Assembly: GCA_025449115.1 (NCBI GenBank)
Contig: JAHLKC010000061.1
Coordinates: 1 to 64,000, forward strand
Source: Chytridium lagenaria
Lineage: Eukaryota > Chytridiomycota > Chytridiomycetes > Chytridiales > Chytridiaceae
DNA length: 64,000 nucleotides
Direction of reading: 5' to 3'
The translations under genes were made by a program, and so were the position numbers. Below the pieces are notes generated by a model. That model searched no databases and had not been told where the DNA came from. It saw only the letters and a program-made list of their open reading frames with translations. This document shows, in pieces, positions 1 through 10,754 of this stretch (within the stretch, counting starts at the first letter, position 1; each line of letters starts with the position of its first letter).

Positions 1-397
1 CGAAAAGATATTATTTATTAATTTAAAAGAATTTCTGGGTTGTTGAGGACCAATCAGGATTTGATCCGCATATTTAATGGATTTAAAGTTCCGGCGGTAC
101 ACAGGTAAATAAAGTAAGTTCCAGAAAATTATATAACTGGACGATCTTCCGGTACTTAAAAGATCTTACCGGTACTATACGACCCAAATGTTTGGAATTC
201 AGGCATTACCGTTCAAATTATTATTACTTAATTTATTTAAAAATTCTAAAATACATGATTAGCCGACCTGTTTTCACAGGTCGACGAATCAAAAATGAGA
301 GCACTCTTCTCACCCCCCTCCGCATCCCATCCCACCCTCCGCATCCCAGCACACCTCCGCACAGTGGTGTGAAACAATGAAAAAAAAAAACAAATGG

Positions 398-1000
398 CAG
401 AGAGGGTTCAAACCCCTCATGCCATTGGATTATGGAAGTTGGAGCTGATGGTTGGTGCGGGTGGTGATGGGTGGAGGTTGATGTCGAAGGAGAGGTTAGG
501 AGTGGGTGTGATTCTAATGGGTGATGATGGTTAGTGGTGTGCTGGGGAGGTGGATTGGTGGTGGTGGTTGTTGGTCATTGGTCGGGAGGGAGGAGTGGTC
601 GGAGTGGAGGTAACGCCACAGAGAGGGTTCGAACCCCTCATGCGGCAATAATGTATCGGTTGGGTAACAGAGGGGTGGTGACAGTGCCGGAGGAGGTGAT
701 GGTGGTGGTTGATGGAGTCATTGAGAGGGATGGTTCAAGGTGGTTGTGGTCGGAGGGTTGAGGTAGAGCCACAGAGAGGGTTTGAACCCCTCAGGTGGCG
801 ATAAAGAAGGCTCACTAAGTTAAAAAGGTGGTGGGTAGTGATGGTGGTGGTGCTTAGACTAGTCGGGAGGGCTTGGTGGGTGGTGGTGGTGCTGGTGGTG
901 GTGGTTGTGTAAGGGTCGTGAGGGAGAGGTGGTTTGCCGTGGTGGTTATTTGGGTGATGAGTGCCGTAGAGAGGGTTTGAACCCCTCATGCGGCAGGGTG
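398..1000 (+). repeat. T-arm/B-box-like hairpin array, left (G-rich) half
   Basis: Four copies of a near-palindromic unit built around GGGTTCGAACCC or a one-base variant lie at about 398-424, 617-644, 769-794 and 966-993. They are spaced roughly 150-220 bp apart and separated by GGT/GTG-rich low-complexity DNA. Each unit can fold like a tRNA T-arm (a stem of about 6 bp with a 7-nt TTCGAAC-type loop) and contains the RNA polymerase III B-box consensus GGTTCGANNC. No complete tRNA surrounds any copy. Open frames crossing the units give recurring spurious motifs such as RVRTPHA and are not genes. What is seen is the repetition and the B-box match; any TFIIIC binding is inference. Confidence 0.8.
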
Positions 1001-1351
1001 GTTGGTGTGCGGAGGGGGGGTGTGGATGAGGGAGGGATGGGAATGAAAAAAGGGGAATTGCGGTCTGCTTATGTGAAATTATCACATAGTAAGAAATTTT
1101 TTTTGAATTTCGAAAAAGAAATTTGATTGGTTCTAATTAAGTTATAATTTATTATTTTTGTTATTATTTATTAATAATAATAATACATTAATATAATATT
1201 AATAATAATAAATTAAGTTCGATCTTCGTATTACATTAATAATAAATTAAGTTCGATCTTCGTATTACATTAAAAATAAATAAATTGAATTTTTTTTCTC
1301 TCATAAGCAGAGCCTATTTCCCCCCATTTTCTCTACATCCCTTCCATTGAC

Positions 1352-2160
1352 GGCATAGAGGGTTCGACCCCCTCATGCCGTGATCCTCCTCACACCATCA
1401 CCCACCACCTACACCACCACCCAACACCACTCACCAACCCCCGATCCCAACCTCTTCCAACTGCATGAGGGGTTCGAACCCTCTCTGCAGTTCTTCTCTC
1501 TCCCTCCATCCCTCGACCACCCCATCAACAACCACCACTGACCACCCAACCGCCGCAGCACCCACCGACCCCCCGACGCCACCACCTACACCACCACCCA
1601 ACACCACTCACCAACCCCCGATCCCAACTTCTTCCAACTGCATGAGGGGTTCGAACCCTCTCTGCAGTTCTTCTCTCTCCTCTCATCCCTCGACCACTCC
1701 CATCAACCACCACCAACCGCCGCACCACACACCGACCCCCCGACAACACACCTACACCACTCGCCAACCCCCCGACCCCACCCTCTTCCAACTGCATGAG
1801 GGGTTCGAACCCTCTCTGCAGTTCTTCTCCCTCCTCTCCATCCCTCGACCACTCCCCATCAACCACCACCAACCGCCGCCACACACCGACCCCCCGACAC
1901 CACACCTACACCACTTACCAACCCCCCGACCCCACCCTCTTCCATAATCTTACTGCATGAGGGTTCGAACCCTCTCTGCAGTTCTTTTCCCTCCATCCCT
2001 CGACAACTCTTATCAACCACCACCGACCACTCACCAACCGCCGCATCACTCACCGACCCACCTACCACACCACCCACCACCACCCACCACCACTCACCAA
2101 CCCCCGACCCCACCCTTTCCATAATCTTACTGCATGAGGGGTTCGAACCCTCTCTGCAGT
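1352..2160 (-). repeat. T-arm/B-box-like hairpin array, right (C-rich) half
   Basis: Six further copies lie at about 1352-1380, 1461-1490, 1638-1667, 1792-1821, 1953-1981 and 2130-2159. They read in the opposite orientation to the left half (GCATGAGGGGTTCGAACCC). Spacers are CCACC/CCGAC-rich and repeat with a period of about 150-177 bp, each ending in a conserved CTCTTCCA-type stretch before the hairpin. With the left half this makes one large imperfect inverted repeat whose axis is the AT-rich segment near 1120-1300. Two more copies (2439-2460, 3184-3205) have a perfect 7-bp stem. Translations such as MRGSNPLCS are shadows. Confidence 0.8.
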
Positions 2161-2221
2161 TGTTGTTTTTTTATTTTTCTCCGTTCATTGGTGATTTAAC
2201 ATTTGTTCTTAGTTTTTTTTT

Positions 2222-2430
2222 GGTTCTTATAGTGACATTTGTCGCTTTAAGAATCAATTAAAAAAACAGTGATTTGAGACCGCCGGTCTCAGAATCGTTG
2301 TTTTTTTAATTGTTTCTTTTAGTGACATTTGCCACTCTAAGAAACAATTAAAAAAACAGCGATTCTGAGACCGGCGGTCTCAGAATCGCTGTTTTTATAA
2401 TTGTTTTCTAGAGCGACGTGTCGCTAACTA
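2222..2430. repeat. Tandem fold-back hairpin cluster
   Basis: Consecutive self-complementary segments occur here. Positions 2256-2311 fold into an imperfect stem of about 27 bp. Positions 2357-2391 are a perfect 17-bp inverted repeat around a single central base, and AT-rich arms extend it to 2346-2402. Smaller hairpins with AGTGACA/TGCCACT-type or AGCGAC/GTCGCT stems alternate with them at 2226-2252, 2313-2348 and 2411-2424. The alternation has a period of about 90-100 bp, so an element of one long and one short hairpin has been tandemly copied. It resembles a fold-back or MITE-like element; no transposase is visible. Confidence 0.75.
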
Positions 2431-3866
2431 TTTATACTGGAGGGGTTCGAACCCCCTCCTTTGTATTACGTTACTCATTGTGTTACGGGTTCATTATTTA
2501 TTTAATTATTTATTCTTTTTTTTAACTTATATATATTTATTCTTTATATTTATTTACTTAATATATATTTATTTACGTATCATTTATTTACAGATTTATA
2601 TAATTACTTACAGATTTATATATATTTATTTATTTACTTATCATTTATAAACAGATTTATATAATGATTTATATATTTATTTATTTATTCATTTATTTAT
2701 TAATTAATTTATTTTTTTATATACTTACTTAAAGGCGCGCGTGAAGGCGCACTTGAAGGCGTGCGTGAAGGCGCGCGTAAAGGTGTGCGTGAAGGCGCGC
2801 GTAAAGGCGTGCGTGAAGGCGCGTGTGAAGGCGCGCGTGAAAGCACGCGTGAAGGCGCGCGTGAAAGCACGCGTGAAGGCAACATTTAGGGTTAGGCGCT
2901 TTCTTTCGAAAATATATTATACGCTCGTCAATTTTATTGTGGTTTATATACGAAAAACTACCTAACCTTCTAACCCACAGGCCCTTATAACATCTGATCA
3001 CCCAATTTAACTCAATTTGCCCAATAGGTTTCCGTTTACTAAGTCACATGCACTCGGGAAGTGAGTACCTTAATACAGTCTACTTGTATCACCCCAATCT
3101 GAGACTTGCATATTGTTAGGCGGTCTCAGAATCGCTGTTTTTTTAATTGTTTCTAGAGCGACGTGTCGCTAACTATTTATACTGGAGGGGTTCGAACCCC
3201 CTCCTTTGTATTACGTTACTCATTGTGTTACGGGTTCATTATTTATTTAATTATTTATTCTTTTTTTTAACTTATATATATTTATTCTTTATATTTATTT
3301 ACTTAATATATATTATTTACGTATCATTTATTTACAGATTTATATAATTACTTACAGATTTATATATATATTTATTTATTTACTTATCATTTATAAACAG
3401 ATTTATATAATGATTTATATATTTATTTATTTATTCATTTATTTATTAATTAATTTATTTTTTTATATACTTACTTAAAGGCGCGCGTGAAGGCGCACTT
3501 GAAGGCGTGCGTGAAGGCGCGCGTAAAGGTGTGCGTGAAGGCGCGCGTAAAGGCGTGCGTGAAGGCGCGTGTGAAGGCGCGCGTGAAAGCACGCGTGAAG
3601 GCGCGCGTGAAAGCACGCGTGAAGGCAACATTTAGGGTTAGGCGCTTTCTTTCGAAAATATATTATACGCTCGTCAATTTTATTGTGGTTTATATACGAA
3701 AAACTACCTAACCTTCTAACCCACAGGCCCTTATAACATCTGATCACCCAATTTAACTCAATTTGCCCAATAGGTTTCCGTTTACTAAGTCACATGCACT
3801 CGGGAAGTGAGTACCTTAATACAGTCTACTTGTATCACCCCAATCTGAGACTTGCATATTGTTAGG
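2375..3866. repeat. 746-bp tandem duplication (2 nearly identical copies)
   Basis: Copy 1 (2375-3120) and copy 2 (3121-3866) are almost identical, differing by a few single-base length changes in homopolymers. Each contains, in order, half of the GGTCTCAGAATCGCTG palindrome, one T-arm-like hairpin, about 270 bp of TTTA-rich DNA, a 12-bp minisatellite, and a unique tail ending CTTGCATATTGTTAGG. The junction falls inside the palindrome, which suggests a break or slippage at the hairpin. The frames translating to repeated LHARLHAR or VKARVKAR are minisatellite artefacts. Confidence 0.9.
2731..2880. repeat. 12-bp GC-rich minisatellite
   Basis: About 12 degenerate tandem copies of AAGGCGCGCGTG sit in otherwise very AT-rich DNA and are followed by a short TTTAGGGTTAGG stretch. 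The same array recurs at about 3477-3626 in the second copy of the 746-bp duplication. No coding role is supported. Confidence 0.85.
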
Positions 3867-5257
3867 TGATCTAATATCTATATGTGTGCAAAGTATCACA
3901 AAGGTCTGACCATTCATTCTCACTCAAAATCACCTCAACATTCCCGCATTTATGCATACCATCCCGATTCCTAAGTACTCTGGCACGCCGGGAGGGTAGA
4001 CCTTAATAGAGTCACTTTGTATCACCCTATTCTGAGTGATGCATATCGTTTCTGGTATCGATATCTATGCTTGTGCAAAGTATCAGCAAATTCTGACCAT
4101 TTGTTTCCATGTTATACAGACTTAAAGTTTGAAATCTCCCGATTTTTTCGGAAAATCCGCCAATCATATAGTAAACATAAATTCCATGCTACCCATTTGA
4201 GTCATACAATATTTATTTGACACTGTTTCTGACATCTCTGCAAAATTTGAGCAAAATCTGACCATTAGATCTAGGCGCAGGACGGCGACAAGTCTACTAA
4301 TTATTACTTATAAAAATTTGAAACTTCCGACGCTTGTACGTCGCTCAATTTTGACAATTTGATTGAGGGTTAAACCGGTTTCGAGATCGTCGCAACTAGG
4401 GCTACATTTCATATTAAGTCAAGTCACACAAAAAAATCGATAACCCTGTGGGGACCCCCATGTACCCTAACCCTACCCTTTTGCGTTACATTGGATTAAA
4501 GTCGACTAATTATTAATTAATAAATTTTTTGAACTTTGAATGCTCATACGGCAGTCAATTTTGCGAATTTCGACCGGGTAAAAAGCATTCCAGCATCGTG
4601 ACGGTATGTACGACGTTTCTTACTAAGTCACCAAAAAAAAACCCCTCGGGGACCCCTATGTACCTTACCCTACCCTTTGTTAAGTGATCTAATATCTATA
4701 TGTGTGCAAAGTATCACAAAGTTCTGACCATTCATTCTCACTCAAAATGACCTCAACATTCCCGCATTTATGCATACCATCCTGATTCCTAAGTACTCTG
4801 GCACGCGGGGAGGGTGGACCTTAATAGAGTCACTTTGTACCACCCTATTCTGAGTGGTTCATATTGTTCCTGGTATCGATATCTATGCTTGTGCAAAGTA
4901 TCAGCAAATTCTGACCATTTGTTTCCATGTTATACAGACTTAAAGTTTGAAATCTCCCAATTTTTTCGGAAAATCCGCCAATCATATAGTAAACATAAAT
5001 TCCATGCTACCCATTTGAGTCATACAATACATATTTGACACTGTTTCTGACATCTCTGCAAAATTTGAGCAAGATCTGACCATTAGATCTTGCCGCAGGA
5101 CGGCGACAAGTCTACTAATTATTACCTAAGAAAATTTGAAACTTCCGACGCTTGTACGTCGCTCAATTTTGACAATTTGATTGAGGGTTAAACCGGTTTC
5201 GAGATTGTCGCAACAAGGGCTACATTTCATATTAAGTCAAGTCACACAAAAAAATCG
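3862..5257. repeat. Dispersed/tandem repeat family, two ~578-bp copies
   Basis: Positions 3862-4440 and 4680-5257 are about 95% alike and are separated by roughly 240 bp that is itself a diverged third copy of the 3' part (compare 4296-4490 with 4497-4680). A short motif, CAAA-TATCA-CAAA-TCTGACCATT, recurs several times inside each copy, so the unit is built from shorter ancestral repeats. Short open frames inside (about 67-74 codons) are conserved between copies only because the DNA is. I see no transposase or terminal repeats. Confidence 0.8.
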
Positions 5258-5259
5258 CC

Positions 5260-5555
5260 ATGTAGCAACAAAAACAAACCACCAGTAAGGCTGTCGGATC
5301 ACTGGACCACGATGGATGGCAGTGATTAATGTAGCTTGGAAGAAGAATGCGTCAGAAGAGCGTTCGAGGGTGAAATGGGGGTAGTTCTCCATATCTCTTA
5401 CTTTTCTCAACTCTACAGCAAGCGAGAATCGCGAAAATCTTAAGGAAATCTTCGGTTTTTGCAGTGTTTAACGCGTTTTTGTATATATAAAAGATCACGT
5501 TTCGGGGATAATAAATGATCTATTTTTATTCTATGGTACTTCTTTGTTACTTATT
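5260..5555. other. Intergenic, nothing recognised
   Basis: About 300 bp between the repeat family and the coding remnants of the retroelement. No open frame, RNA or repeat was recognised here. No 3' LTR was seen in this interval. Confidence 0.5.
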
Positions 5556-5610
5556 TCAACTTATAATAAGAGTAAAAATGAAAAGGTAAACGCGATAAAT
5601 CGCATTAACC

Positions 5611-8273
5611 CTATTCGGTGTCCTTCTCGGGGCTAGTGATAGAATCACTGTCAGCATCACTAGCTTTGGCACTGATGGGAGAAAACTTTGGCGACGTGGA
5701 ACGCGTCGAGAGGGGTGATTCGTCAATAACCACCGCTTCAGACTCCTCATGAGCCTTCTTAACGCAAGCAGCATGGGAGGCGACGGCGTTCTCAATACTT
5801 TTCCGACGTTCTTCGTTACAGTGTGAAGTTCTCTCTATGGCCCCTCTGCTAAGCCCCGGCATACAGAGGTAGAGAACCACATAATAGGTGACGAGACTAG
5901 AGTCTAGGAAGTACTCCTATATCAAGAGTCAAGCCCTATTCTGCCTTTAGTGACAGCGGGGATTTAAGTTGCTGTGGTTTTCGTTCTAATCGTTAATAAT
6001 AAAGGGAAAAAAGGAAGGGAAATGCCTAGAGACTAGATCTAAAGTGACTAGGGGAAAGGGGTCTACGAGAAGGGATTCCATCCCGCTCCAAGGAGTGTAC
6101 CAGGCCTCATATTCGCCGCAATAAGCCGTTTTAACATGTTCTATCTCAATCTCATCTACCTAGGGCCCTGCTCATGCCGCTCTCCCACTCACAGGCAACT
6201 AGATAGCCTGTCATAGCCATCGAGAATAGAACAGAGGTAGTTATACTGACCAAACCTTCGAAGGAATCATGCCCTTGAGGCGTATTCCCATGGCTCATAC
6301 CTTCTTAGACAATGTCTTGGTTCGGATCGCAGTCTCCCTCGGCGGCGTGCTAACCAGAGCACCCGCTAGTACAACTCAACACACGATAGTGAATAAAAAG
6401 GGAAAGAGGATAGCACAGCCCACCAGGGGCTGGCCTGAATGTGCAAAGGGCTTAATCCAGGACTGAAGAGGTGTACGTAAATCTATTCAACTTTCTACAA
6501 ATAATAAAACAATACATAAAGGGGAATCAAATAACAACAACAGGCATCTCGACCAACGTGGTAGCATGTCATAAGTTGGCATACCACGTCGACCGCCCTT
6601 CCTTCTATAAAAACCTCTCTCGTATCTATGGGGAAAAACTATGAAAAACCCCGAGAGGGAAAAGAATGGAACGGGAACAACAAAATAAGAATAAGGGCAC
6701 GACGTCTATATAAGCGACGCATTCATGCCTCTTGGTGAGGTTATCTTATAATCTCACAACAGGGGTTGTTGTTTTTCTCTCTAGACGCAACAAGACGAGC
6801 CTTGTATTCAGCTAGGCTCACTTTCTGCTTGACTGAAGCTGAAGCGGCCGCCATGGCATCGGCTGTGGGAGATGTCGACGAACCAAGGCGAGTGATGAAG
6901 AGGTGGCAACCACTTTAATCTTCGGCTTGTACTCAAGACGATGCAGGCGAGTAGTGAGGTCGTCAACGAGCATACCATGGTGACGTACACCACGAGGAGC
7001 GCGTAAAGGAGGACCCGACACCAAGGGTTTGACTTGGCGGGGGTCGGCGAGGTGATCAGATAGGTCCGACTCGTCGTCACTGGCATTCACAGAGCCGCGG
7101 GAAGCAGTCGTGGTATCAGTGGTGGTGTCGATGAGATTGATAACCTCGTCCAAAACGGGTTTGCCAGCAATCTTGGTGACAGGAGGGGGTTTGGAGATAG
7201 TCTCGCGCATATCAGAAGGCCGAGGGCGAGGTTCTGGAGGCGGAGGAGGCAATGCGGGCATGAAGCTGCTCTCCTTTAAACCAGACTCAAGATCGTGCAA
7301 ACGCATTTGGTTGTCGAGGAGAGAGGCGGCCAGTTCTCGACGGATGGCAACGAGAGAAGCATCTGAGAATTGCTTTTCTGGTGCAAGCTCCTTTACTTTT
7401 AAGGGTTCGAAACCCTCAATAGCACCAAGGGGGCAGTGGTATCCACAATCATTGCACGAATCTTGACGGCGGTGTTGTGGAGGTACTGGCGTCGCTGCGT
7501 GACCAACGAGATGACGGAGTCCAACTTATGGTTGCGGTAAGATGGATCACGAACCAAACGAGGCTCACTAAGGCTGACGTCAAGCTCTAGATTTCAATCT
7601 ATCAACCATTAGGCGGATAACGGCGATTTTCGAGCCATTGCTGGTAAGTTCCTTCTCACGACGAACGTGGGGTTGGCACTGACGTCTTGAGGAGGCTTCG
7701 GAGTGGAGTGGGAAGAAGAGGATCCGGGGCGCTTAGTAACCAGTACTCGAGGGTCGAGGTTTCCGGCTTTACGCTGTCTAATAGCCTCATCCCTATCAGA
7801 GCCTTCGAGTTCCTCGAACACTGAAGGATTATCGTCAGAGGCGAGAAGAAAAATCTCGTCATCAGTGGAACTTCCAATCCCATCGAGAGAGTTGCAACGG
7901 ATATCACGAGGTGTATAACGACCATAAGAACTATTGTCGTCATCGCAGTCCATAGGGTCAGAAGGACGAGATGAATTGGTCCTCAAACGTTCATGATGAC
8001 GAGCACGAGAGGATGATGCAGCAGAGGGAACGTCCTCATCATCACTATTATCAACGTGATAGGGAGTGGAGCACGCTTGTTAGCGACTGAAGGCGTCTTA
8101 TTGGCGGTCTTTAAAGTGGTAGGCCGTCCAGGAGGAGGAGGTGGAGGTGGGAGTACACGACCAGCATCAGCCATAGCTTTCTGGTGCTGACCGACGGTGG
8201 CGCGGGAGTCGAGAATCAAGATCCCAAGCCTTTGCATTCGTCCTCGGTCAGTACGGCTCGTCCCGTTCTCCAT
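5611..8273 (-). pseudogene. Decayed low-complexity coding region of LTR element (gag-position)
   Basis: A series of minus-strand open segments reads in one direction with frame changes between them: 8273-7983, 7986-7609, about 7560-6818 and 5880-5611. The segments are acidic and Ser/Pro-rich (a PPPPPPP stretch near the start, DDEIFLLASDD, PPPPPEPRPRP), with a helical section (REL, LLDNQMRLHDLESGL) near 7300-7400. The position, downstream of a tRNA-Pro primer site and LTR at 9792-10744 and a 1.5-kb leader, is that expected for gag. No zinc knuckle, protease, reverse transcriptase, RNase H or integrase was found. One frame change (near 7430) falls in a C homopolymer. Homology to any known gag is not established; it could instead be a captured host gene. 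Confidence 0.45.
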
Positions 8274-9804
8274 TTCGACAAGGTCTCTGGTTCCTCATGA
8301 ATCGATGATGTTCTCGTGGCAGAACGGGACCCCAAGGAGAGCATTCATGGCTCGAAATTGACCATAAAGTTGTTGGACAGATCCTTGATGATGGGGAGGT
8401 CCGTGCCAGCCTTTAGCGAGAGAAGACGAGCGTTCTCGGGAATCCCAGCACCATTAAGCTTTGGACGACGTTTCTTGTCTTATCAACCTTTCCATCGTTT
8501 GCACGGTGCTGGGTGTTTCTGACATTGACATCGGAAAGCCTTTCGTTGATAATGTTGCGGGACTCACTGATGTAAGCAATAATCATCAAAGGGTGATGTT
8601 AATAAAGATGCAAGCACAGCCGAGATGGTATGGTGTGTTGAGGCTTACTCTTTTGTATGCGGATCCGACGGATGGTTGTCAAATTTTTTTTGAATTAGAC
8701 ATTTATTGTATTTAAATGAAATTTCATTTTCTGCGATGGGAGGCAACTCACGCCAAATGGCGTGAGCTGTTCCCATCACTTTGGATTCGTTAATTATCAT
8801 TTATATCATTAACGGATAAAACAGGGGTGGCTTTGGAGGAATATAGAGCTATAAATCCTCCCAAGCCGTCCCGAAATTATCCTTGTTTTTTCGAAAATAT
8901 TTTCGAAGTTTTTTAATATTATTAATATATTAATAAATATCGTCGAAAACAAAGAGTTTTCGACGAAAACTTTTGGGAATTCTTAATAACTTCCTATAAA
9001 GAATCCGAAATGCTTTACAGCAACGTTTTAAGGCCTTTTGGCCGAGATCCTTGGGAACCACCTCTAGCTTCGAGGTTTTGGGCTAGATAGGGTGGTTCCA
9101 CAGGGTGGTTTTTCAAAATGAAATTAATGTGTGTGATGTTTTGATCAAACATCAACACCAAAAATGCACGATCGGCGTCAATATTGATGCTAGAGAGCCC
9201 GTTCGACAGCGCAAATGATGTGCGCCGAACGGCGCATCTTTTGATATAAAAATCGAAAAGAGTTTCTTATTAAAATAAAGTTTCTATTTAAAGTCTATAA
9301 AAAGCCAACCTAGAAGGCTGCACTTTTCACAAAATATAGACCAGAGGTCTAGGATGACGACAAAGTCGTCAAACGAAAAGGTTTTGTTAATAAACAATCG
9401 AAAAGGTCGAAAGTTTAAGTAACAGGTTTTCTTCTTTTAAGGATCTGGGCGCTCCAGCGCGCAAATCAAGAAGGGTTTTTCACATTATGCTAAGCTTAGG
9501 GGGCGAAATATCGCGGCCTTAGCAAAGCTGTGAAGGTGGGGAGGCTCTAGTGGCTAGGGAGGCTACTAGAGGGTCCCGGAAGCAGCATGGTGACACAAAA
9601 TGGACAATGGCCATGCAGAGTGTCAGGGGGGTCCCCTAGCACAATGCAAGGCCACCACCAGAGCTCCAGAGACAGCGGGAACGCGTCCACGTTTGTCCAG
9701 GGCGGGGGTGCCGATAGGTCATCGAAAAAATCCAAAAGGAAATAACGAAAACCAAAGAGAAATCAACGAAAACTCACCAGACACCTTTTTAGATTGGGCC
9801 CCCA
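8274..9804 (-). other. Retroelement leader made of consecutive hairpins
   Basis: This is the untranslated segment between the LTR/primer site and the first coding segment of the minus-strand element. It holds at least a dozen separate perfect or near-perfect stem-loops. Examples are 8747-8766 (inside 8735-8777), 8829-8867, 8890-8907 (18-bp palindrome), 8941-8965 (10-bp perfect stem, 5-nt loop), 9054-9099, 9131-9158, 9199-9232, 9337-9351, 9355-9371, 9489-9523 and 9545-9571. They are arranged one after another with short gaps. No open reading frame of note is present. Confidence 0.7.
9792..9804 (-). promoter_or_regulatory. Primer-binding site for tRNA-Pro
   Basis: On the minus strand the 13 bases TGGGGGCCCAATC start one base after the LTR end. 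They are exactly complementary to the 3' end (including the added CCA) of the tRNA-Pro gene found at 18056-18126 in this window. This sets the element's orientation (5' to 3' is right to left here). The equivalent site beside the second LTR (about 14674-14686) matches for TGGGGGCC and then diverges. Confidence 0.85.
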
Positions 9805-9805
9805 C

Positions 9806-10744
9806 TGTGATCTTCTCTTGACCCATCCCTCCCTACCTAGCTTCGACTAGGGGGTAGGGGAGAAGAGTAAAGGAGTTGCTCCAGCAGAGCAAGTCCACAG
9901 AGCACCTAAAGGACGGATGTACTCCGCCGTCTAAGTGAAGTTAGTTGTTGTTTTGGCTGTGTGTGGTAGTTTTCGCGAGTTCTATTAAATAAAAGGGAGA
10001 TGGGAACGGTTTTAGTATCTTCATTATCGACTTACCTTGCTTCTAAACCAATATCGGCACCAGATCGTCTCCTGGCGATCGGGGATGGCTGAAAGCCTCC
10101 TTGCCTTCCTGCTATGGCACCTTTTGGAACGTGATGATCTCGTTGCCTCACGAGCTGGCACAGGGTAACCTCACTCATCACCTGCCTGCAGCGTCGATCA
10201 CCGGCTCGGGGATCATCAGAGGTGGAATGTAGCCGACCAAGCCTAAGCTAAAGGACACTGACAATGAGGAGGACCCTTGGGCTCCCATCGCAGCCTTCTG
10301 CTTCAAACAGCTGGATTGCGGCTTCACCAGGTGGCAGGGGGTAGAGGGGTGGGCTGCCATCCAAGAAGGAGTGAAGGGAGATCACGGCGAGGCCACGCGC
10401 GTGAGATAGAGGATGGGGAATCAACTCAATATCAACTACTTAATTCAACAGGTACAAATTAAATCAAGAAATCTCTCATATTAAAGTAATACACAAAATA
10501 CAAATAAATAATAGACACAACATATGCACACACACATAAACGGCACACATGCGCGCCACCTCCTTCAATAAAAACCCTATAAACGTGGGGAAAAAGTATA
10601 TATAAAAAACCCAAAGGGAAAAGAAGGGAGGATTCAATATGACGCGTAAATATATGTGTCGACGCGGGATATAACGGAACTCAACGGACTTAGACGGAAT
10701 GTCCTTATGAGCCATAGGCCATGTGAATAATGTAATTCTTCACA
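9806..10744 (-). mobile_element. LTR, copy 1 (939 bp)
   Basis: This is one of two long terminal repeats of matching sequence (the other is 14688-15627). On the minus strand it starts TGTGAAGAATTACATT and ends GAAGATCACA, giving the canonical TG...CA termini. The primer-binding site follows directly on the left, so this is the 5' LTR of a minus-strand element. The 3' LTR is not in the window, so target-site duplications cannot be checked. Scattered indels distinguish it from copy 2. Confidence 0.88.
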
Positions 10745-10754
10745 CGACCACAAA

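Noticed and set aside
534..2122. Long frames on both strands with motifs such as RGSNPLCS, RVRTPHA and RGFEPL
   Set aside because: They are translations of the T-arm-like hairpins and flanking GGT/CCA simple sequence, recurring with the DNA repeat and lacking any gene structure.
2886..2897. Telomeric TTAGGG repeat
   Set aside because: Only one and a half units occur, inside the duplicated 746-bp segment; not evidence of a telomere.
2729..3751. Repeated LHARLHAR / VKARVKAR frames
   Set aside because: Read-through of the 12-bp minisatellite, a multiple of three, in both copies of the 746-bp duplication.
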